64,000 nt of DNA from VAZQ01 sp963739385 (GCA_963739385.1 CAVUAI010000044.1:56185-120184), one strand, 5' to 3'. Counted from the stretch's first letter, positions 46,763 to 56,367 are shown. The notes: generated by a model not told the origin, from the letters alone. Numbers and translations: made by a program.

Positions 46763-49060
46763 ATGGGCTTCATCGGACGTTCGGTGACCCGTCTCGAGGA
46801 TCGGCCTTTGGTGACGGGCCGCGGCAGGTTCGCGGCGGATGTTGCCTTTCCGCACATGGTGCACATGCGGGTGGTGCGGTCGGCCCACGCGCACGGCCGG
46901 ATCGTGTCGATCGATGACAGTGCGGCGCTGGCGCTGCCGGGTGTCGTGGCGGTCTGGACGTCAGCCGACGTTTCCGACATCCCGCCAATCGACTTCCGCC
47001 TGACCCGCATCGAAGGCTTGGCGCCCTATCGCCAGCCCATTCTGGCCCGGCAGCGCGTGCGCTATGTCGGCGAGCCGGTCGCGGCAGTGTTCGCGACCGA
47101 TCCCTATGTGGCGGAGGACGCAGCTGATCTCGTCGTAATCTCAGTCAAAGAATTGCCGGTCATCCTCGACGCCACCGCCGCGCCAGGGGAATTCGAAGAC
47201 GGCCGTTCGACCGAACCGGCGATCGTGGACAAGTCCTACGGCGATGTCGCAGCAGCGTTTCGCGATGCGCATGCCGTGGTGGAGCTCGATCTCGAGGTGG
47301 GGCGCCATTCCGGCGTTCCGCTCGAAACCCGTGGTGCGATCGCGCGCTACGACGCCGCCAGCGACGTGCTGGAGCTTCACGGCGCCGCCAAGGTTCCGCA
47401 CTGGAATCGCGACAATATCGCCCGCATGCTGGGCCGCGATCCCGCAACTGTGCACTTGTTCGAAGGGCATGTCGGCGGCGGCTTCGGTATTCGCGGCGAG
47501 CTCTATCCCGAGGACGTGTTGGTGTGCCTCGCCGCGCTGCGGCTCGGCTGGCCGGTGAAATGGATCGAGGACAGGCGCGAGCACCTGATCGCCGCCAATC
47601 ATTCGCGCCAGCAGCAGCATAAGGTCCGCGTCGCAGTCGACGCTGAGGGCCACATTCTCGCCCTTGACGACGAATTCTTCCACGACCAGGGCGGCTACGT
47701 TCGCACCCACGCTGCCACGGTGCCCGATCTCGCGGCCGCGATGTTGCCTGGGCCGTATCGCGTGCCGGCCTACCGAGCGATCGGCCATGTGCGCCTCACC
47801 AACAAGACGCCAGGCGGCACCTATCGTGCCCCCGGACGGTTCGAAAGCACGTTCGTGCGCGAGCGACTGATGGACGCAATCGCAGCGCGGTTAGGAATCG
47901 ATCGGATCGAAGTCCGCCGGCGCAATCTCGTCCCCAAAGAGGACATGCCATATCGGCGGCCGCTGGCAACGCTCGGGACGGAAATTGTGCTCGACTCCGG
48001 TGACTATGCCGGTCTGATCGACAAAGCACTGGCTGCGGTCAAATGGAGTGCCCTTCAGGACGACCTGCGGCGCCGTCGCGCCGGCGGAGAATGCGTCGGG
48101 GTGGGTCTTGGCATCTTCGTCGAAAAGAGCGGCCTCGGTCCGTTCGACGGCGTGCGGGTGTCCGTCGACCCGTCGGGTCTGGTCGAGGTGGTGACCGGCG
48201 CAGCTTCCCTTGGCCAGGGCGTCGAGACGGTGGTGGCGCAGATCTGCGCGGATGCACTTGGCGTCGATTATCGGCGCGTGCGAGTCCTGCACGGCCGCAC
48301 GGACCGCATCGCATTTGGGGTGGGCGCCTTCGCATCTCGCGTCACCGTGATGACCGGGGAGGCGACCCGTCTTGCTGCGGTCGAGGTCCGCTCCAAGGCG
48401 ATCGACGTCGCGGCCGAGCTGCTGCAGCAACCCGCCGACGCGCTCGAAGTGATGGAGGGCAAGGTGGTGCGCAGGGGGACCGTCGCCGGACCTTCCATGA
48501 CGTTGGGCGAGATCGCCAAAGCATTGGAGCCAGCATCGAATCTGCGCGGCGCCCGTGCGCCGGGCCTCTCGGCCGATGGCTGGTTCCATACCGATCACAT
48601 GAACTACCCCTATGGCGTGCATATTGCGGTCGCTAAGGTCGATCGCGAGACCGGCGGTGTGACGATCGAGCGTTATCTTCTCGCCTATGACATCGGACGG
48701 GCGGTCAATCCCATGCTGGTCGAAGGTCAGCTCGTCGGCGGATTCGCGCAGGGGCTCGGTGGTACGCTGCTCGAAGAATTCCTCTACGACGACCGAGGCG
48801 AGCCGTTGTCGGTCAATTTAGCGGATTATCTCATGCCGACAGCGCGAGAAGTGCCGGCGCCCGAGGTCCTCATCACAGAGGACGCGCCTTCACCACTCAA
48901 TCCCCTTGGCCTGAAAGGCGCGGGGGAGGGCGGCATCAACGCCGTCGGCGCGGCGATCGCCGCGGCCATCGACGATGCTGTCGGGATCCCGGGCGCAATT
49001 ACCCGGCTGCCGGTGACGCCGCAACGGCTGCGCGACATTCTCAAGCGCGCGGGCCGCTGA
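46763..49060 (+). CDS. xanthine dehydrogenase family molybdopterin-binding (large) subunit B
   Basis: 765 residues beginning MGFIGRSVTRLEDRPLVTGR one base after the stop of subunit A. Molybdopterin segments are HVGGGFGIRGELYPED, GTYRAPGRFESTF and SLGQGVETVV, with the catalytic-Glu motif GAGEGGINAVG. A longer open frame to 46610 exists but overlaps subunit A. It may pair with the FAD and Fe-S subunits at 40.9-42.3 kb as an alternative catalytic subunit. It closely resembles subunit C at 57.4 kb. Confidence 0.92.
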   Translation: MGFIGRSVTRLEDRPLVTGRGRFAADVAFPHMVHMRVVRSAHAHGRIVSIDDSAALALPGVVAVWTSADVSDIPPIDFRLTRIEGLAPYRQPILARQRVRYVGEPVAAVFATDPYVAEDAADLVVISVKELPVILDATAAPGEFEDGRSTEPAIVDKSYGDVAAAFRDAHAVVELDLEVGRHSGVPLETRGAIARYDAASDVLELHGAAKVPHWNRDNIARMLGRDPATVHLFEGHVGGGFGIRGELYPEDVLVCLAALRLGWPVKWIEDRREHLIAANHSRQQQHKVRVAVDAEGHILALDDEFFHDQGGYVRTHAATVPDLAAAMLPGPYRVPAYRAIGHVRLTNKTPGGTYRAPGRFESTFVRERLMDAIAARLGIDRIEVRRRNLVPKEDMPYRRPLATLGTEIVLDSGDYAGLIDKALAAVKWSALQDDLRRRRAGGECVGVGLGIFVEKSGLGPFDGVRVSVDPSGLVEVVTGAASLGQGVETVVAQICADALGVDYRRVRVLHGRTDRIAFGVGAFASRVTVMTGEATRLAAVEVRSKAIDVAAELLQQPADALEVMEGKVVRRGTVAGPSMTLGEIAKALEPASNLRGARAPGLSADGWFHTDHMNYPYGVHIAVAKVDRETGGVTIERYLLAYDIGRAVNPMLVEGQLVGGFAQGLGGTLLEEFLYDDRGEPLSVNLADYLMPTAREVPAPEVLITEDAPSPLNPLGLKGAGEGGINAVGAAIAAAIDDAVGIPGAITRLPVTPQRLRDILKRAGR

Positions 49061-49072
49061 TCCGGCCAACGG

Positions 49073-49519
49073 TCAGGCCAACTTTCTCAGCAGGCGAATA
49101 ACGGCCCTCTGCTCGGTGGCGCTGAGCGGCGTCAAGGTTTGGTGGGTGATTTGCCGAGCAATTTTCACCGCCGCATCCGCGACGGCGCGGCCGCCCTCGG
49201 TCAGCGCGATGGCACGACGGCGGCGGTCGTTCGCGTCCGGGTGGGCGGTGACGAAGCCACGCACCTCGAGCCGGTCGACCACTCCCTTGGTCGTGGCCGC
49301 GTCGAGGTAGATCAGGCGGCCGAGCTGGTTCTGCGAGCAGGGTCCCACCTCGCGCAATTTAGCGAGCGCGGCAAATTGCGTCTGCGTCAGCCCCTTGATG
49401 ATCTGAGACATGAAGATCGACGTATGCCGCTGCATCGCGACGCGCAGCAGAAAGCCGACCTGATCGTCGAGCCGATACTCGGATTTCGCGCCGGGTCTGC
49501 GGCGGGGGCGGGAGGTCAT
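49073..49519 (-). CDS. MarR family transcriptional regulator
   Basis: 148 residues. A winged helix-turn-helix with LTQTQFAALAKLREVGPCSQNQLG, LIYLDAATTKGVVDRLEVRGFV, and the wing HPDANDRRRRAIALTEGG. MarR proteins bind palindromes as dimers and usually release DNA on binding a phenolic or aromatic ligand. It is the last gene of the alpha/beta hydrolase - SDR - importer run, two bases after livF. It is the best candidate for binding the palindromes at 54427 and 56368. The start is chosen because the longer frame runs across livF. Confidence 0.9.
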   Translation of the reverse strand: MTSRPRRRPGAKSEYRLDDQVGFLLRVAMQRHTSIFMSQIIKGLTQTQFAALAKLREVGPCSQNQLGRLIYLDAATTKGVVDRLEVRGFVTAHPDANDRRRRAIALTEGGRAVADAAVKIARQITHQTLTPLSATEQRAVIRLLRKLA

Positions 49520-49521
49520 GG

Positions 49522-50244
49522 TCACACCGACAGCAGGCGCCGTTGTGCCGCGCCGTCCTTGGCGAGATCGACCATGCGACCGTGCCACTGCACCTGGCCT
49601 TTCTCGAGAATATAAGCGCGGTCGCAGACGAGTTCGGCGAAATGGATGTTCTGCTCGGACAAAAGAACCGACAGGCCTTCCTTCTTGAGCTCGATGATGG
49701 TGTTGGCCATCTGTTCGACGATTACAGGCGCGACGCCCTCGGAGGGCTCGTCGAGCAGCACCAGGAAGGGATTGCCCATGAGCGTGCGGGCGACCGTCAA
49801 CATCTGCTGCTCGCCGCCGCTCATATGGGCGCCGCGACGGTCGGGCATGCCGCCAAGATTGGGAAAGATCGTAAACAACTTTTCCGTCGTCCACGACGGC
49901 GCCGGACGGCCGTCGGGATGATGTCGTACGGGCTGCCGGCCGATGTCGAGATTTTCGAGCACGGTGAGATCGGAGAAGATGCGTCGGTCTTCCGGCACGA
50001 AGCCGAGCCCCCGGCGCGCGATCTCGAACGGCTTGAGCTTCGAGATATCCTCGCCGAGGAAGCGAACCGTTCCAGCGCGTTGCGAGATCAGTGCCATCAG
50101 CGTCTTGAATGTCGTCGACTTGCCAGCGCCGTTGCGACCCATGAGCGCGACTACCTCACCGCGACCGACATGGAACGACGGCTCGAACAGGATTTGCGCG
50201 GCGCCATACCATGCCTTTAGCCCCTCCACCTCGAGCATGCTCAT
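49522..50244 (-). CDS. branched-chain amino acid-type ABC transporter ATP-binding protein LivF
   Basis: 240 residues. Walker A is GRNGAGKSTTFKT, the Q-loop region and signature HMSGGEQQMLTVARTL are present, and Walker B is FLVLLDEPSEG. The C-terminus is typical of LivF. It energises the importer encoded upstream. The start overlaps livG by four bases. In this accessory setting the ligand is more likely an aromatic or amide compound than leucine. Confidence 0.94.
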   Translation of the reverse strand: MSMLEVEGLKAWYGAAQILFEPSFHVGRGEVVALMGRNGAGKSTTFKTLMALISQRAGTVRFLGEDISKLKPFEIARRGLGFVPEDRRIFSDLTVLENLDIGRQPVRHHPDGRPAPSWTTEKLFTIFPNLGGMPDRRGAHMSGGEQQMLTVARTLMGNPFLVLLDEPSEGVAPVIVEQMANTIIELKKEGLSVLLSEQNIHFAELVCDRAYILEKGQVQWHGRMVDLAKDGAAQRRLLSV

Positions 50245-51014
50245 GGCCGCGCCTCGCCATGGGGTCTGAAGGTGCGGCCGGTCCCGAGATAGACCTGCTG
50301 CACTTCGCGATTATCGCGGATGGTGTCGGCATTGCCGTCTGCGATCAGCAAGCCGCGCGCCAAAACGATGATGCGGTCGGCATAGGCGAACACGACGTCC
50401 ATCGAATGTTCCGTGAATAAGACCGAAATCTCGCGCTCGATCACCAGCCGCTTCACCAGCGCGATCAGATCATTGCGCTCGCGCGGCGCCATGCCGGCGG
50501 TCGGCTCGTCCATTAGCAGGAGGCGTGGATCATTGGCGAGCGCGATGGCGAGTTCGACGCGTTTCACGTCGCCGTAAGCAAGCTCCTTGCATGCGCGCTC
50601 GGCCGCGTCTGCCATGCCGACCTGGTCGAGCAACTCCAGGGCGCGGGCGTGATGGCGACCCGCGATTGCCGCACCAAACCGGAAGATTTCGCCATGGTGG
50701 CTCACCAGTGCCATCTGGACGTTCTCGGCCACGGTCATCGAACCGAAGGTGGCGGCGACCTGAAAGGTGCGGCCGACGCCGAGCCGCCAAATGTCGCGCG
50801 GCTGCAAACCGACGATGCTGCGATCCGCGAAACGAATATCGCCGTGATCAGGCGCGAGCTGCCCGTTGATCATGTTGAAGCAGGTCGATTTCCCCGCGCC
50901 GTTGGGCCCGATCAGCGCCAGGAACTTGCCTTCGCCGACGTCGAAGCTCACGTTGTCGACGGCGTGCACGCCGCCGAATGCCTTGGACAGGTTGCGGACG
51001 GAGAGAATGCTCAT
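50241..51014 (-). CDS. branched-chain amino acid-type ABC transporter ATP-binding protein LivG
   Basis: 257 residues. Walker A is GPNGAGKSTCFNMINGQ, the signature area is KELAYGDVKRVELAIAL, and Walker B is LLLMDEPTAGM. The signature reads LAYGDVKRVE where LSGGQ-like LSYGEQRRLE would be usual for LivG, a mild variation. The start overlaps the permease stop by four bases. Confidence 0.93.
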   Translation of the reverse strand: MSILSVRNLSKAFGGVHAVDNVSFDVGEGKFLALIGPNGAGKSTCFNMINGQLAPDHGDIRFADRSIVGLQPRDIWRLGVGRTFQVAATFGSMTVAENVQMALVSHHGEIFRFGAAIAGRHHARALELLDQVGMADAAERACKELAYGDVKRVELAIALANDPRLLLMDEPTAGMAPRERNDLIALVKRLVIEREISVLFTEHSMDVVFAYADRIIVLARGLLIADGNADTIRDNREVQQVYLGTGRTFRPHGEARP

Positions 51015-52897
51015 GCGGGCTTTCTCCTCGCCGCCACCCGTTTGCTCAGCGCCCCGACGATACCGCCAGGGAACACCAGCACTAGCAGCAGGATCACCGC
51101 GCCGAGGAGGCCGCGCCAGAACGCGGTCTGGCGCATGACGTTATCCTGCAGGAACGTGAAAACAGCGGCACCGACGATCGGCCCGGTCAGGGTCTGGATG
51201 CCGCCCAGTAGCACCATGACCATGGCGTCGATCGAGCGTGAGACCCAGGCCACATCCGGGGAGATCGTCCCCTTGGCAAACGCGAAGATCCCGCCGGCGA
51301 TACCGGCGAATGCGCCGGCGATGGAAAATCCGATCCAGTGTACGCGTTTGACATTTATGCCGATCGCTTCCGCGCGCAGCGAGGAGTCGCGTCCGGCCCG
51401 CATGGCATAGCCGAACGGCGCGAACAGGAAGCGGCGCAACAGCAAAATCCCGGCCACGACCACCGCGAGAGTCATCAGGTAGAAGGCCGGGCGGCTGTCG
51501 AACGGCGCCTGGGGCCAAATGCCGAGAATGCCGTTGGAGCCGCCGGTGACATATTCCCATTGGAACAAGATTGACCAGACGATTTGCGCGAAGGCCAGCG
51601 TCAACATCGCGAGGTAGACCCCGGACAGCCGCACCGCGAACCAGCCGAACAGCAACGCTCCCATAAGCGCCGCGAGTGGAGCGGCCATGAGCGCGACCGG
51701 CGTCGGAGCAGTGAGGAACTTAACCATCAGGGCCGCGCCATAGGCGCCGAGGCCGAAATAGGCCGCGTGGCCGAAGGAATGCATGCCGCCTGGACCCATG
51801 ATGAAGTGCAGCGAGGTCGCAAATAGGATCGCGATCAGCACGTCGATACCGAGCACCAGCGCATACGGCGAGGTTTTGCTTGCGAACGGCAGCAGCAGAA
51901 GGCCGACGAGCACCGTGGCCGCCACGACCTTGAGCGGCAGAGCCGCCGGCCGGATCGGGTCGTCGATCTCGGCGGGATTGCGCACCACGCCCTGCTGGCG
52001 CCCGAGCAGCCCGTAGGGCCGCACGATCAGCACGATCGCCATCACCAGGAACTCCGCTACTAGCGTAAGCTTGGAGAAGTTGACGACGAAACCGCCGAAA
52101 TTGACCACGCCGAGCCCGATGCATAGGGCCTTCACCTCGGCGATGATTATGGCCGCGAGGAAAGCTCCGCTGATCGAGCCCATGCCGCCGACCACTACGA
52201 CCACGAACGCGTCGCCGATCACGATCAGGTCAAGCCACAAATTTGCCGGCTCGCGCGCAACCTGCAGCGCGCCGCCGAAGCCGGCGAGGAAGGCGCCGAG
52301 CACGAACACGACGGTGAACAGCACCGCCTGGTTGACGCCGAGCGCGCCTACCATCTCGCGGTCCTGGGTGGCGGCGCGGATCAGCCGGCCGAAGCGCGTC
52401 TTCGCCAGCATCAGATGCAGCAGCAGCAAGACGACCGGACCGATGACGATCAGGAACAGGTCGTAGCTTGGGAAATTGCGTCCGAGAATCTCGACCGAGC
52501 CCCGCAAACCCGGCGCGCGCGGCCCGAGTAGGTCTTCGGGTCCCCACACGTATTGCGCCGCGTCGTTGATGACCAAGACGAGCGCGAAGGTGGCAAGTAG
52601 CTGGAATAGCTCGGGCGCCTGATAGACGCGGCGCAACAGCAGGATCTCGATCAGGCCCCCGAGCGCCGCCACCACTAGTCCGGCGGCGATGATGCCGCCC
52701 CAAAAGCCGAGCACCCCGCCCACCTTGATGGCGAACGTCGCGGCGAGATAAAGCCCCAGCATGTAGAACGAGCCGTGGGCGATATTGATGATGCGGGTGA
52801 CGCCGAAAATCAGCGACAAGCCGGCGCCCACGAAGAACAGACTAGACGCCGCGGCGAGGCCGTTGAGCGCCTGGAAGAGGAGGGCCTCAAGACTCAT
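51011..52897 (-). CDS. fused LivH-LivM permease of a branched-chain amino acid-type ABC importer
   Basis: 628 residues with two permease domains in one chain. Residues 1-290 are LivH-like (NGLAAASSLFFVGAGLSLIFGVTRIINIAHGSFYMLG and GGMGSISGAFLAAIIIAE). Residues 310-610 are LivM-like (YALVLGIDVLIAILFATSLHFIMGPGGMHSFGHAAYFGLGAYGA and the EAIGINVKRV coupling helix). About sixteen membrane segments are expected. LivH-LivM fusions are known but less common than separate genes. It lies 155 bases after the binding-protein gene. Confidence 0.93.
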   Translation of the reverse strand: MSLEALLFQALNGLAAASSLFFVGAGLSLIFGVTRIINIAHGSFYMLGLYLAATFAIKVGGVLGFWGGIIAAGLVVAALGGLIEILLLRRVYQAPELFQLLATFALVLVINDAAQYVWGPEDLLGPRAPGLRGSVEILGRNFPSYDLFLIVIGPVVLLLLHLMLAKTRFGRLIRAATQDREMVGALGVNQAVLFTVVFVLGAFLAGFGGALQVAREPANLWLDLIVIGDAFVVVVVGGMGSISGAFLAAIIIAEVKALCIGLGVVNFGGFVVNFSKLTLVAEFLVMAIVLIVRPYGLLGRQQGVVRNPAEIDDPIRPAALPLKVVAATVLVGLLLLPFASKTSPYALVLGIDVLIAILFATSLHFIMGPGGMHSFGHAAYFGLGAYGAALMVKFLTAPTPVALMAAPLAALMGALLFGWFAVRLSGVYLAMLTLAFAQIVWSILFQWEYVTGGSNGILGIWPQAPFDSRPAFYLMTLAVVVAGILLLRRFLFAPFGYAMRAGRDSSLRAEAIGINVKRVHWIGFSIAGAFAGIAGGIFAFAKGTISPDVAWVSRSIDAMVMVLLGGIQTLTGPIVGAAVFTFLQDNVMRQTAFWRGLLGAVILLLVLVFPGGIVGALSKRVAARRKPA

Positions 52898-52991
52898 GGC
52901 ACCAAGAAGCCGCCTAGCCCATACCGAATCCGGTTGATCAGTTCATGTGACGGTCGTCCCCACGCATCTAAAAGGAGCCGATCGCGAGCAA

Positions 52992-53005
52992 ACCCGAGAT
53001 CGGGT
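52992..53005. repeat. short palindrome ACCCGA-GA-TCGGGT in the binding-protein/permease gap
   Basis: A 6-base inverted repeat with a 2-base centre, followed by GCGCGGGGATGACA, in the 155-base gap after the binding-protein gene. It resembles dispersed intergenic palindromes of Rhizobiales and might lower readthrough from the binding-protein gene to the permease gene. Confidence 0.35.
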
Positions 53006-53052
53006 GCGCGGGGATGACAAGCCGATCAGTCGGTCGGAGTGAGTGGTCGCGG

Positions 53053-54270
53053 TCAGTTCATCGCCGCCGCAGGACGCAGCTTCTTGACCTCATCGTCTGC
53101 CGGCAGCACGCTCGCCCCGTCGACATACTTGAAGTCGGACATCGTGCCTTTGCCGTCTTTCAGCGCGATCTTGCCGACATAGGCGCCGACCGTCGCCTGA
53201 TGGTCGATCGCGCGGTATTCGAACGGCCCGAACGGGCCCTCGACTTTAAGCCCGCGGAACGCGGCGATCAGCTTGTCGGTGTCGGTCGAGCCCGCCTTAG
53301 CGATGCCGGCGGCAAGGGAGTTTATGGTGTCGTAGCCGACCACCGAACCCAGCCGTGGATAGTCGTTCCAGCGCTTCTGATAGGCGGCCACAAACGCCTT
53401 GTGTGCCGGCGTGTTGATCCCATCCCAGGGATAGCCGGTGACCGTCCATCCGACCGGCGCCTCGTCCTTGAGCGGATCGAGATATTCCGGCTCGCCCGAC
53501 AGCAGGCTGACGACGACACGGTTCTTGAACGTGCCGCGGGTCGTGCCCTCGCGCACCAGCTTGGCCAGGTCGGGCCCGAACAGGACGTTGAAGATCGCGT
53601 CGGGCTTGGCATCGTCGATTGCCTGCACGACCGCCCCAGCATCGACCTTGCCGAGCGGCGGGGCTTGCTCGGTCACGAATTCGACGTCCGGCTGTGCCTT
53701 CCTGAGCATCTCCTTGAACCAGGTCGCGGCCGACTGGCCGTACTCGAAATTGGGATAGATCAAGGCCCAGCGCTTCTTCTTCGCTGCAACCGCGTCTGGC
53801 ATCAACATCGCGACCTGCATGTAGGTCGAGGGCCGCAGCCGGAACGTGTACTTGTTGCCGTTCTGCCAAGTGATCTTGTCGGTTAGAGGTTCGGCCGCGA
53901 GGAAGAACACTTTCTCCTTGCCGGCGAATTCGGTGACCGCCAGCCCGATATGGGAGAGGAACGTGCCGGCGATGATATTCACTCCCTCGCGGGTGACGAG
54001 CTCATTGGCGACGCGGACGGCGTCGCCTGGGCTCGCGCCGTCGTCACGCGAGATCACCTCGAGCTTCTTGCCGAGCACCCCGCCCTTGGCGTTGATCTCC
54101 TCGACCGCGAGTTCCCAACCTTTCCTATAGGGCTCGAGGAAGGCGGGCTGCGATTTATAGCTGTTGAGCTCGCCGATCTTGACCGTGCCCTGGGCGACGG
54201 CAGGCGTGCCGAGACAGGCGACCACGGCGCTCGCCGCGGCCAGCGCAAGCAGCTGGGATCTGGTGCTCAT
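53053..54270 (-). CDS. branched-chain amino acid-type ABC transporter substrate-binding protein (LivK-like)
   Basis: 405 residues with a Sec signal peptide (LALAAASAVVACLGTPAVAQ, cleavage after AVA or at AQ). The type I periplasmic-binding fold follows: EPYRKGWELAVEEINAKGGVLGKKLEVISRDDGASP and INIIAGTFLSHIG. Related proteins in Bradyrhizobiaceae bind aromatic acids as well as amino acids. ATG 54270 has GGAG six bases upstream; ATG 54282 is the alternative. The promoter region carries a palindrome at 54427-54446. Confidence 0.92.
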   Translation of the reverse strand: MSTRSQLLALAAASAVVACLGTPAVAQGTVKIGELNSYKSQPAFLEPYRKGWELAVEEINAKGGVLGKKLEVISRDDGASPGDAVRVANELVTREGVNIIAGTFLSHIGLAVTEFAGKEKVFFLAAEPLTDKITWQNGNKYTFRLRPSTYMQVAMLMPDAVAAKKKRWALIYPNFEYGQSAATWFKEMLRKAQPDVEFVTEQAPPLGKVDAGAVVQAIDDAKPDAIFNVLFGPDLAKLVREGTTRGTFKNRVVVSLLSGEPEYLDPLKDEAPVGWTVTGYPWDGINTPAHKAFVAAYQKRWNDYPRLGSVVGYDTINSLAAGIAKAGSTDTDKLIAAFRGLKVEGPFGPFEYRAIDHQATVGAYVGKIALKDGKGTMSDFKYVDGASVLPADDEVKKLRPAAAMN

Positions 54271-54426
54271 GCGGTGCTCCATTTCACGGGTTTTGCAATG
54301 ATGGTGAGGTCATCGGGCGGACAAAGCATGGATCAACGGGGTCCGGCGGCCCTGCATCGCGGGCGCGCCGCCGTCGCGAAAAGTCCATCGGCCGTACAAT
54401 CGGCATCGAAGGAAATGGTCCGCCAA

Positions 54427-54446
54427 TTCGTTTGTACGCAAATAAT
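54427..54446. promoter_or_regulatory. candidate operator 1 upstream of the importer operon
   Basis: TTCGTTTG-TACG-CAAATAAT on the plus strand, an imperfect palindrome about 157 bases before the binding-protein start. Its minus strand contains the 16 bases TTTGCGTACAAACGAA, identical to the core of the palindrome at 56368-56387. The length and symmetry suit a MarR or TetR dimer. Confidence 0.6.
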
Positions 54447-54545
54447 GAGCCGGCCCCAAACCTTGTCAAGGTCACTTAATCGCGCACCGATGCCGAAAAA
54501 CGCAGCACCGGGGCGACAGCATCTGGAGGCTGCCCGCCATTGCTG

Positions 54546-55358
54546 TTATTTGCGGTCGCGCAGCCGATCCATCAGCGACTTCTCCTGGCCACCGTCGATC
54601 TCGATCTGGGTACCGTTGACCATGTGCATCAGCGGCGAGGCCAGCATGACGACGAGGTTGGCGACCTCTTCGACCTCGGCGATGCGGCCCAGCGGGATCG
54701 ACGCCGGAGCGAGCTGGTCGGCCTCTTCGTGCGGCAATTTCATATCGCGCGACATCGCCGCCACCAGACCGGCCCAGCGTTCGGTCCGCACCGGTCCGGG
54801 ATTGACCGCGCAGAAGCTGATGTTGTGCTTGCCGTATTGGCCGGCGAGCGACATTGTCAGGTTCTGACCGGCGGCATTGGCGGCGCCCGGCGCGATCTCC
54901 CAATAGGACGGCTTGACGCCGTCGTTGCCGATCAAATTGACCACGCGGCCGCCGCCCTGCTTGACCATGATCGGCAGCACATAGCGCAGGCAGCGCACAT
55001 AACCCATGAATTTGAGCTGCAGCGACTGTTCCCAGTCGGCCTCGGACAGATGCTCGAGCACGCCGCCGGGGGAGGAGCCCGCATTGTTGACCATGATGTC
55101 GACGCGGCCGAGCGCCTTGTGGCCTTGCTCGACGAAATTCCTGGCATCCGCGTCCTTGCTGAGATCGGCGGTGATGGGGACGATTTTGCGGTTGGTTTCC
55201 TTCGCTATCTCGGCCGCCGCCTTCTCAAGCGGCTCCTTGCGGCGCGCGCAGATTGCAACATCGACACCTTCTTTTGCCAGCGCGCGGGCAATGCCTTTGC
55301 CGATCCCTTCGCTGCCGCCGGTCACGAGCGCGGTCTTGCCGTCTAGCTTAAGGTCCAT
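54546..55358 (-). CDS. SDR-family protein lacking the usual catalytic Tyr/Lys
   Basis: 270 residues with a clear Rossmann fold: VTGGSEGIGKGIA at about residue 10, NNAGSSPGG, and the strand VVNLIGNDG. Where classical SDRs have Y-x-x-x-K the sequence reads EIAPGAANAAGQNLTMSLA, so Tyr and Lys are replaced (by Pro and Asn in a simple alignment), and the usual Ser in the preceding strand is absent too. A similar AGGAAN-type segment occurs in a known subgroup of SDR-like proteins, so it may be a non-dehydrogenase or use other residues. It lies between the binding protein and the alpha/beta hydrolase on the same strand. Confidence 0.85.
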   Translation of the reverse strand: MDLKLDGKTALVTGGSEGIGKGIARALAKEGVDVAICARRKEPLEKAAAEIAKETNRKIVPITADLSKDADARNFVEQGHKALGRVDIMVNNAGSSPGGVLEHLSEADWEQSLQLKFMGYVRCLRYVLPIMVKQGGGRVVNLIGNDGVKPSYWEIAPGAANAAGQNLTMSLAGQYGKHNISFCAVNPGPVRTERWAGLVAAMSRDMKLPHEEADQLAPASIPLGRIAEVEEVANLVVMLASPLMHMVNGTQIEIDGGQEKSLMDRLRDRK

Positions 55359-55461
55359 GTCGGCCTCCTCTTGCGGTCGGTCTCGGACGATCACGGTCAG
55401 GTGCCGGTCGCAGCGTGGCAGCGCCGCCGCCCCTATCGATTGCGATATCGCCGGGATTCGT

Positions 55462-56328
55462 TCATTTCCTTACATCGGCCCTGTGCGCGAGCCAGCGGCC
55501 TGCCTCCGAGGCTGAGAACAGCTCGGCGAGCGCCGCATTCACCGCCGCCGGCTCCTCGCTGTTGATGGTGTGGCCCGCACGTGGCACCACCAGAAGTGCG
55601 GCTGTCGGCGCGGCGCGCTTGAGGAACACACTGCCGTCGAGACACAGATCGTCCTCGTCACCCACTATCACCATGAGCGGCACTGAGAATTGCTTGAGCT
55701 CCGTTTCCATTTCCCACAGGGTCGGCCGCTTGAGCTGAAGGTTGAGCATGGTATGGGCGTGGCCCTCGGCCGAGTGTTCCGCCAGCATGCGGGCGAACTC
55801 GGTCCAGCCGCGTGGGTCTTTATGCTTGAAAGCCTGCCGCATCGGGGCGTCGGCGTATTTCGCCGCCGCGGAAACGATGCCTTCGTCGGCGAACATCTTT
55901 CCGGTCTCGGCCGCCATCGCTTTCATATCATTCCGTTTCCCCACGTCCGGCGTCGAGCCCCAGCCGCAGCCGGCAGCAGTCACCGACAGGCAACGCTGCG
56001 GGTACCGGATGCCCACATGCAGCGCCGTATAGGCGCCCATCGAGTGTCCGACTACGTGCGCCTGGTCGATACCGAGCGCGTCCATCACAGCGATCACGTC
56101 GTCGCGGGCGATGTCTTGCGAATAGCAGGTGGGGTCGGAGGGCACGTCCGAGGGCGGATAACCGCGCTGACTGTAGGTGACGCAGCGGTGCTGGCGGCAG
56201 AAGTAGCGCATCTGCGGTTCCCAGCTGCGATAGTCGCCAGCATATTCGTGAACGAAGACGATCGGTGTTCCGGAACCGACCTCTTCGACATGGAGCTTGA
56301 CCCCGTCTGGCGCAGAAATTTTTGCCAT
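55462..56328 (-). CDS. alpha/beta hydrolase (C-C bond hydrolase/esterase type)
   Basis: 288 residues, cytoplasmic. VFVHEYAGDYRSWEPQMRYF gives the oxyanion region, HVVGHSMGAYTAL the nucleophile elbow with Ser, IVGDEDDLC the acid, and VVPRAGHTINSEEP the catalytic His. The form resembles hydrolases of aromatic degradation such as meta-cleavage product or enol-lactone hydrolases. It is the first gene of the minus-strand run towards the importer, and a perfect palindrome lies 40 bases before its ATG. A longer TTG start at 56382 would read through that palindrome and is unlikely. Confidence 0.9.
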   Translation of the reverse strand: MAKISAPDGVKLHVEEVGSGTPIVFVHEYAGDYRSWEPQMRYFCRQHRCVTYSQRGYPPSDVPSDPTCYSQDIARDDVIAVMDALGIDQAHVVGHSMGAYTALHVGIRYPQRCLSVTAAGCGWGSTPDVGKRNDMKAMAAETGKMFADEGIVSAAAKYADAPMRQAFKHKDPRGWTEFARMLAEHSAEGHAHTMLNLQLKRPTLWEMETELKQFSVPLMVIVGDEDDLCLDGSVFLKRAAPTAALLVVPRAGHTINSEEPAAVNAALAELFSASEAGRWLAHRADVRK

Positions 56329-56367
56329 TGCGATGCTTCGATAATGCCAAAAGAAGCGCCATCCAGA

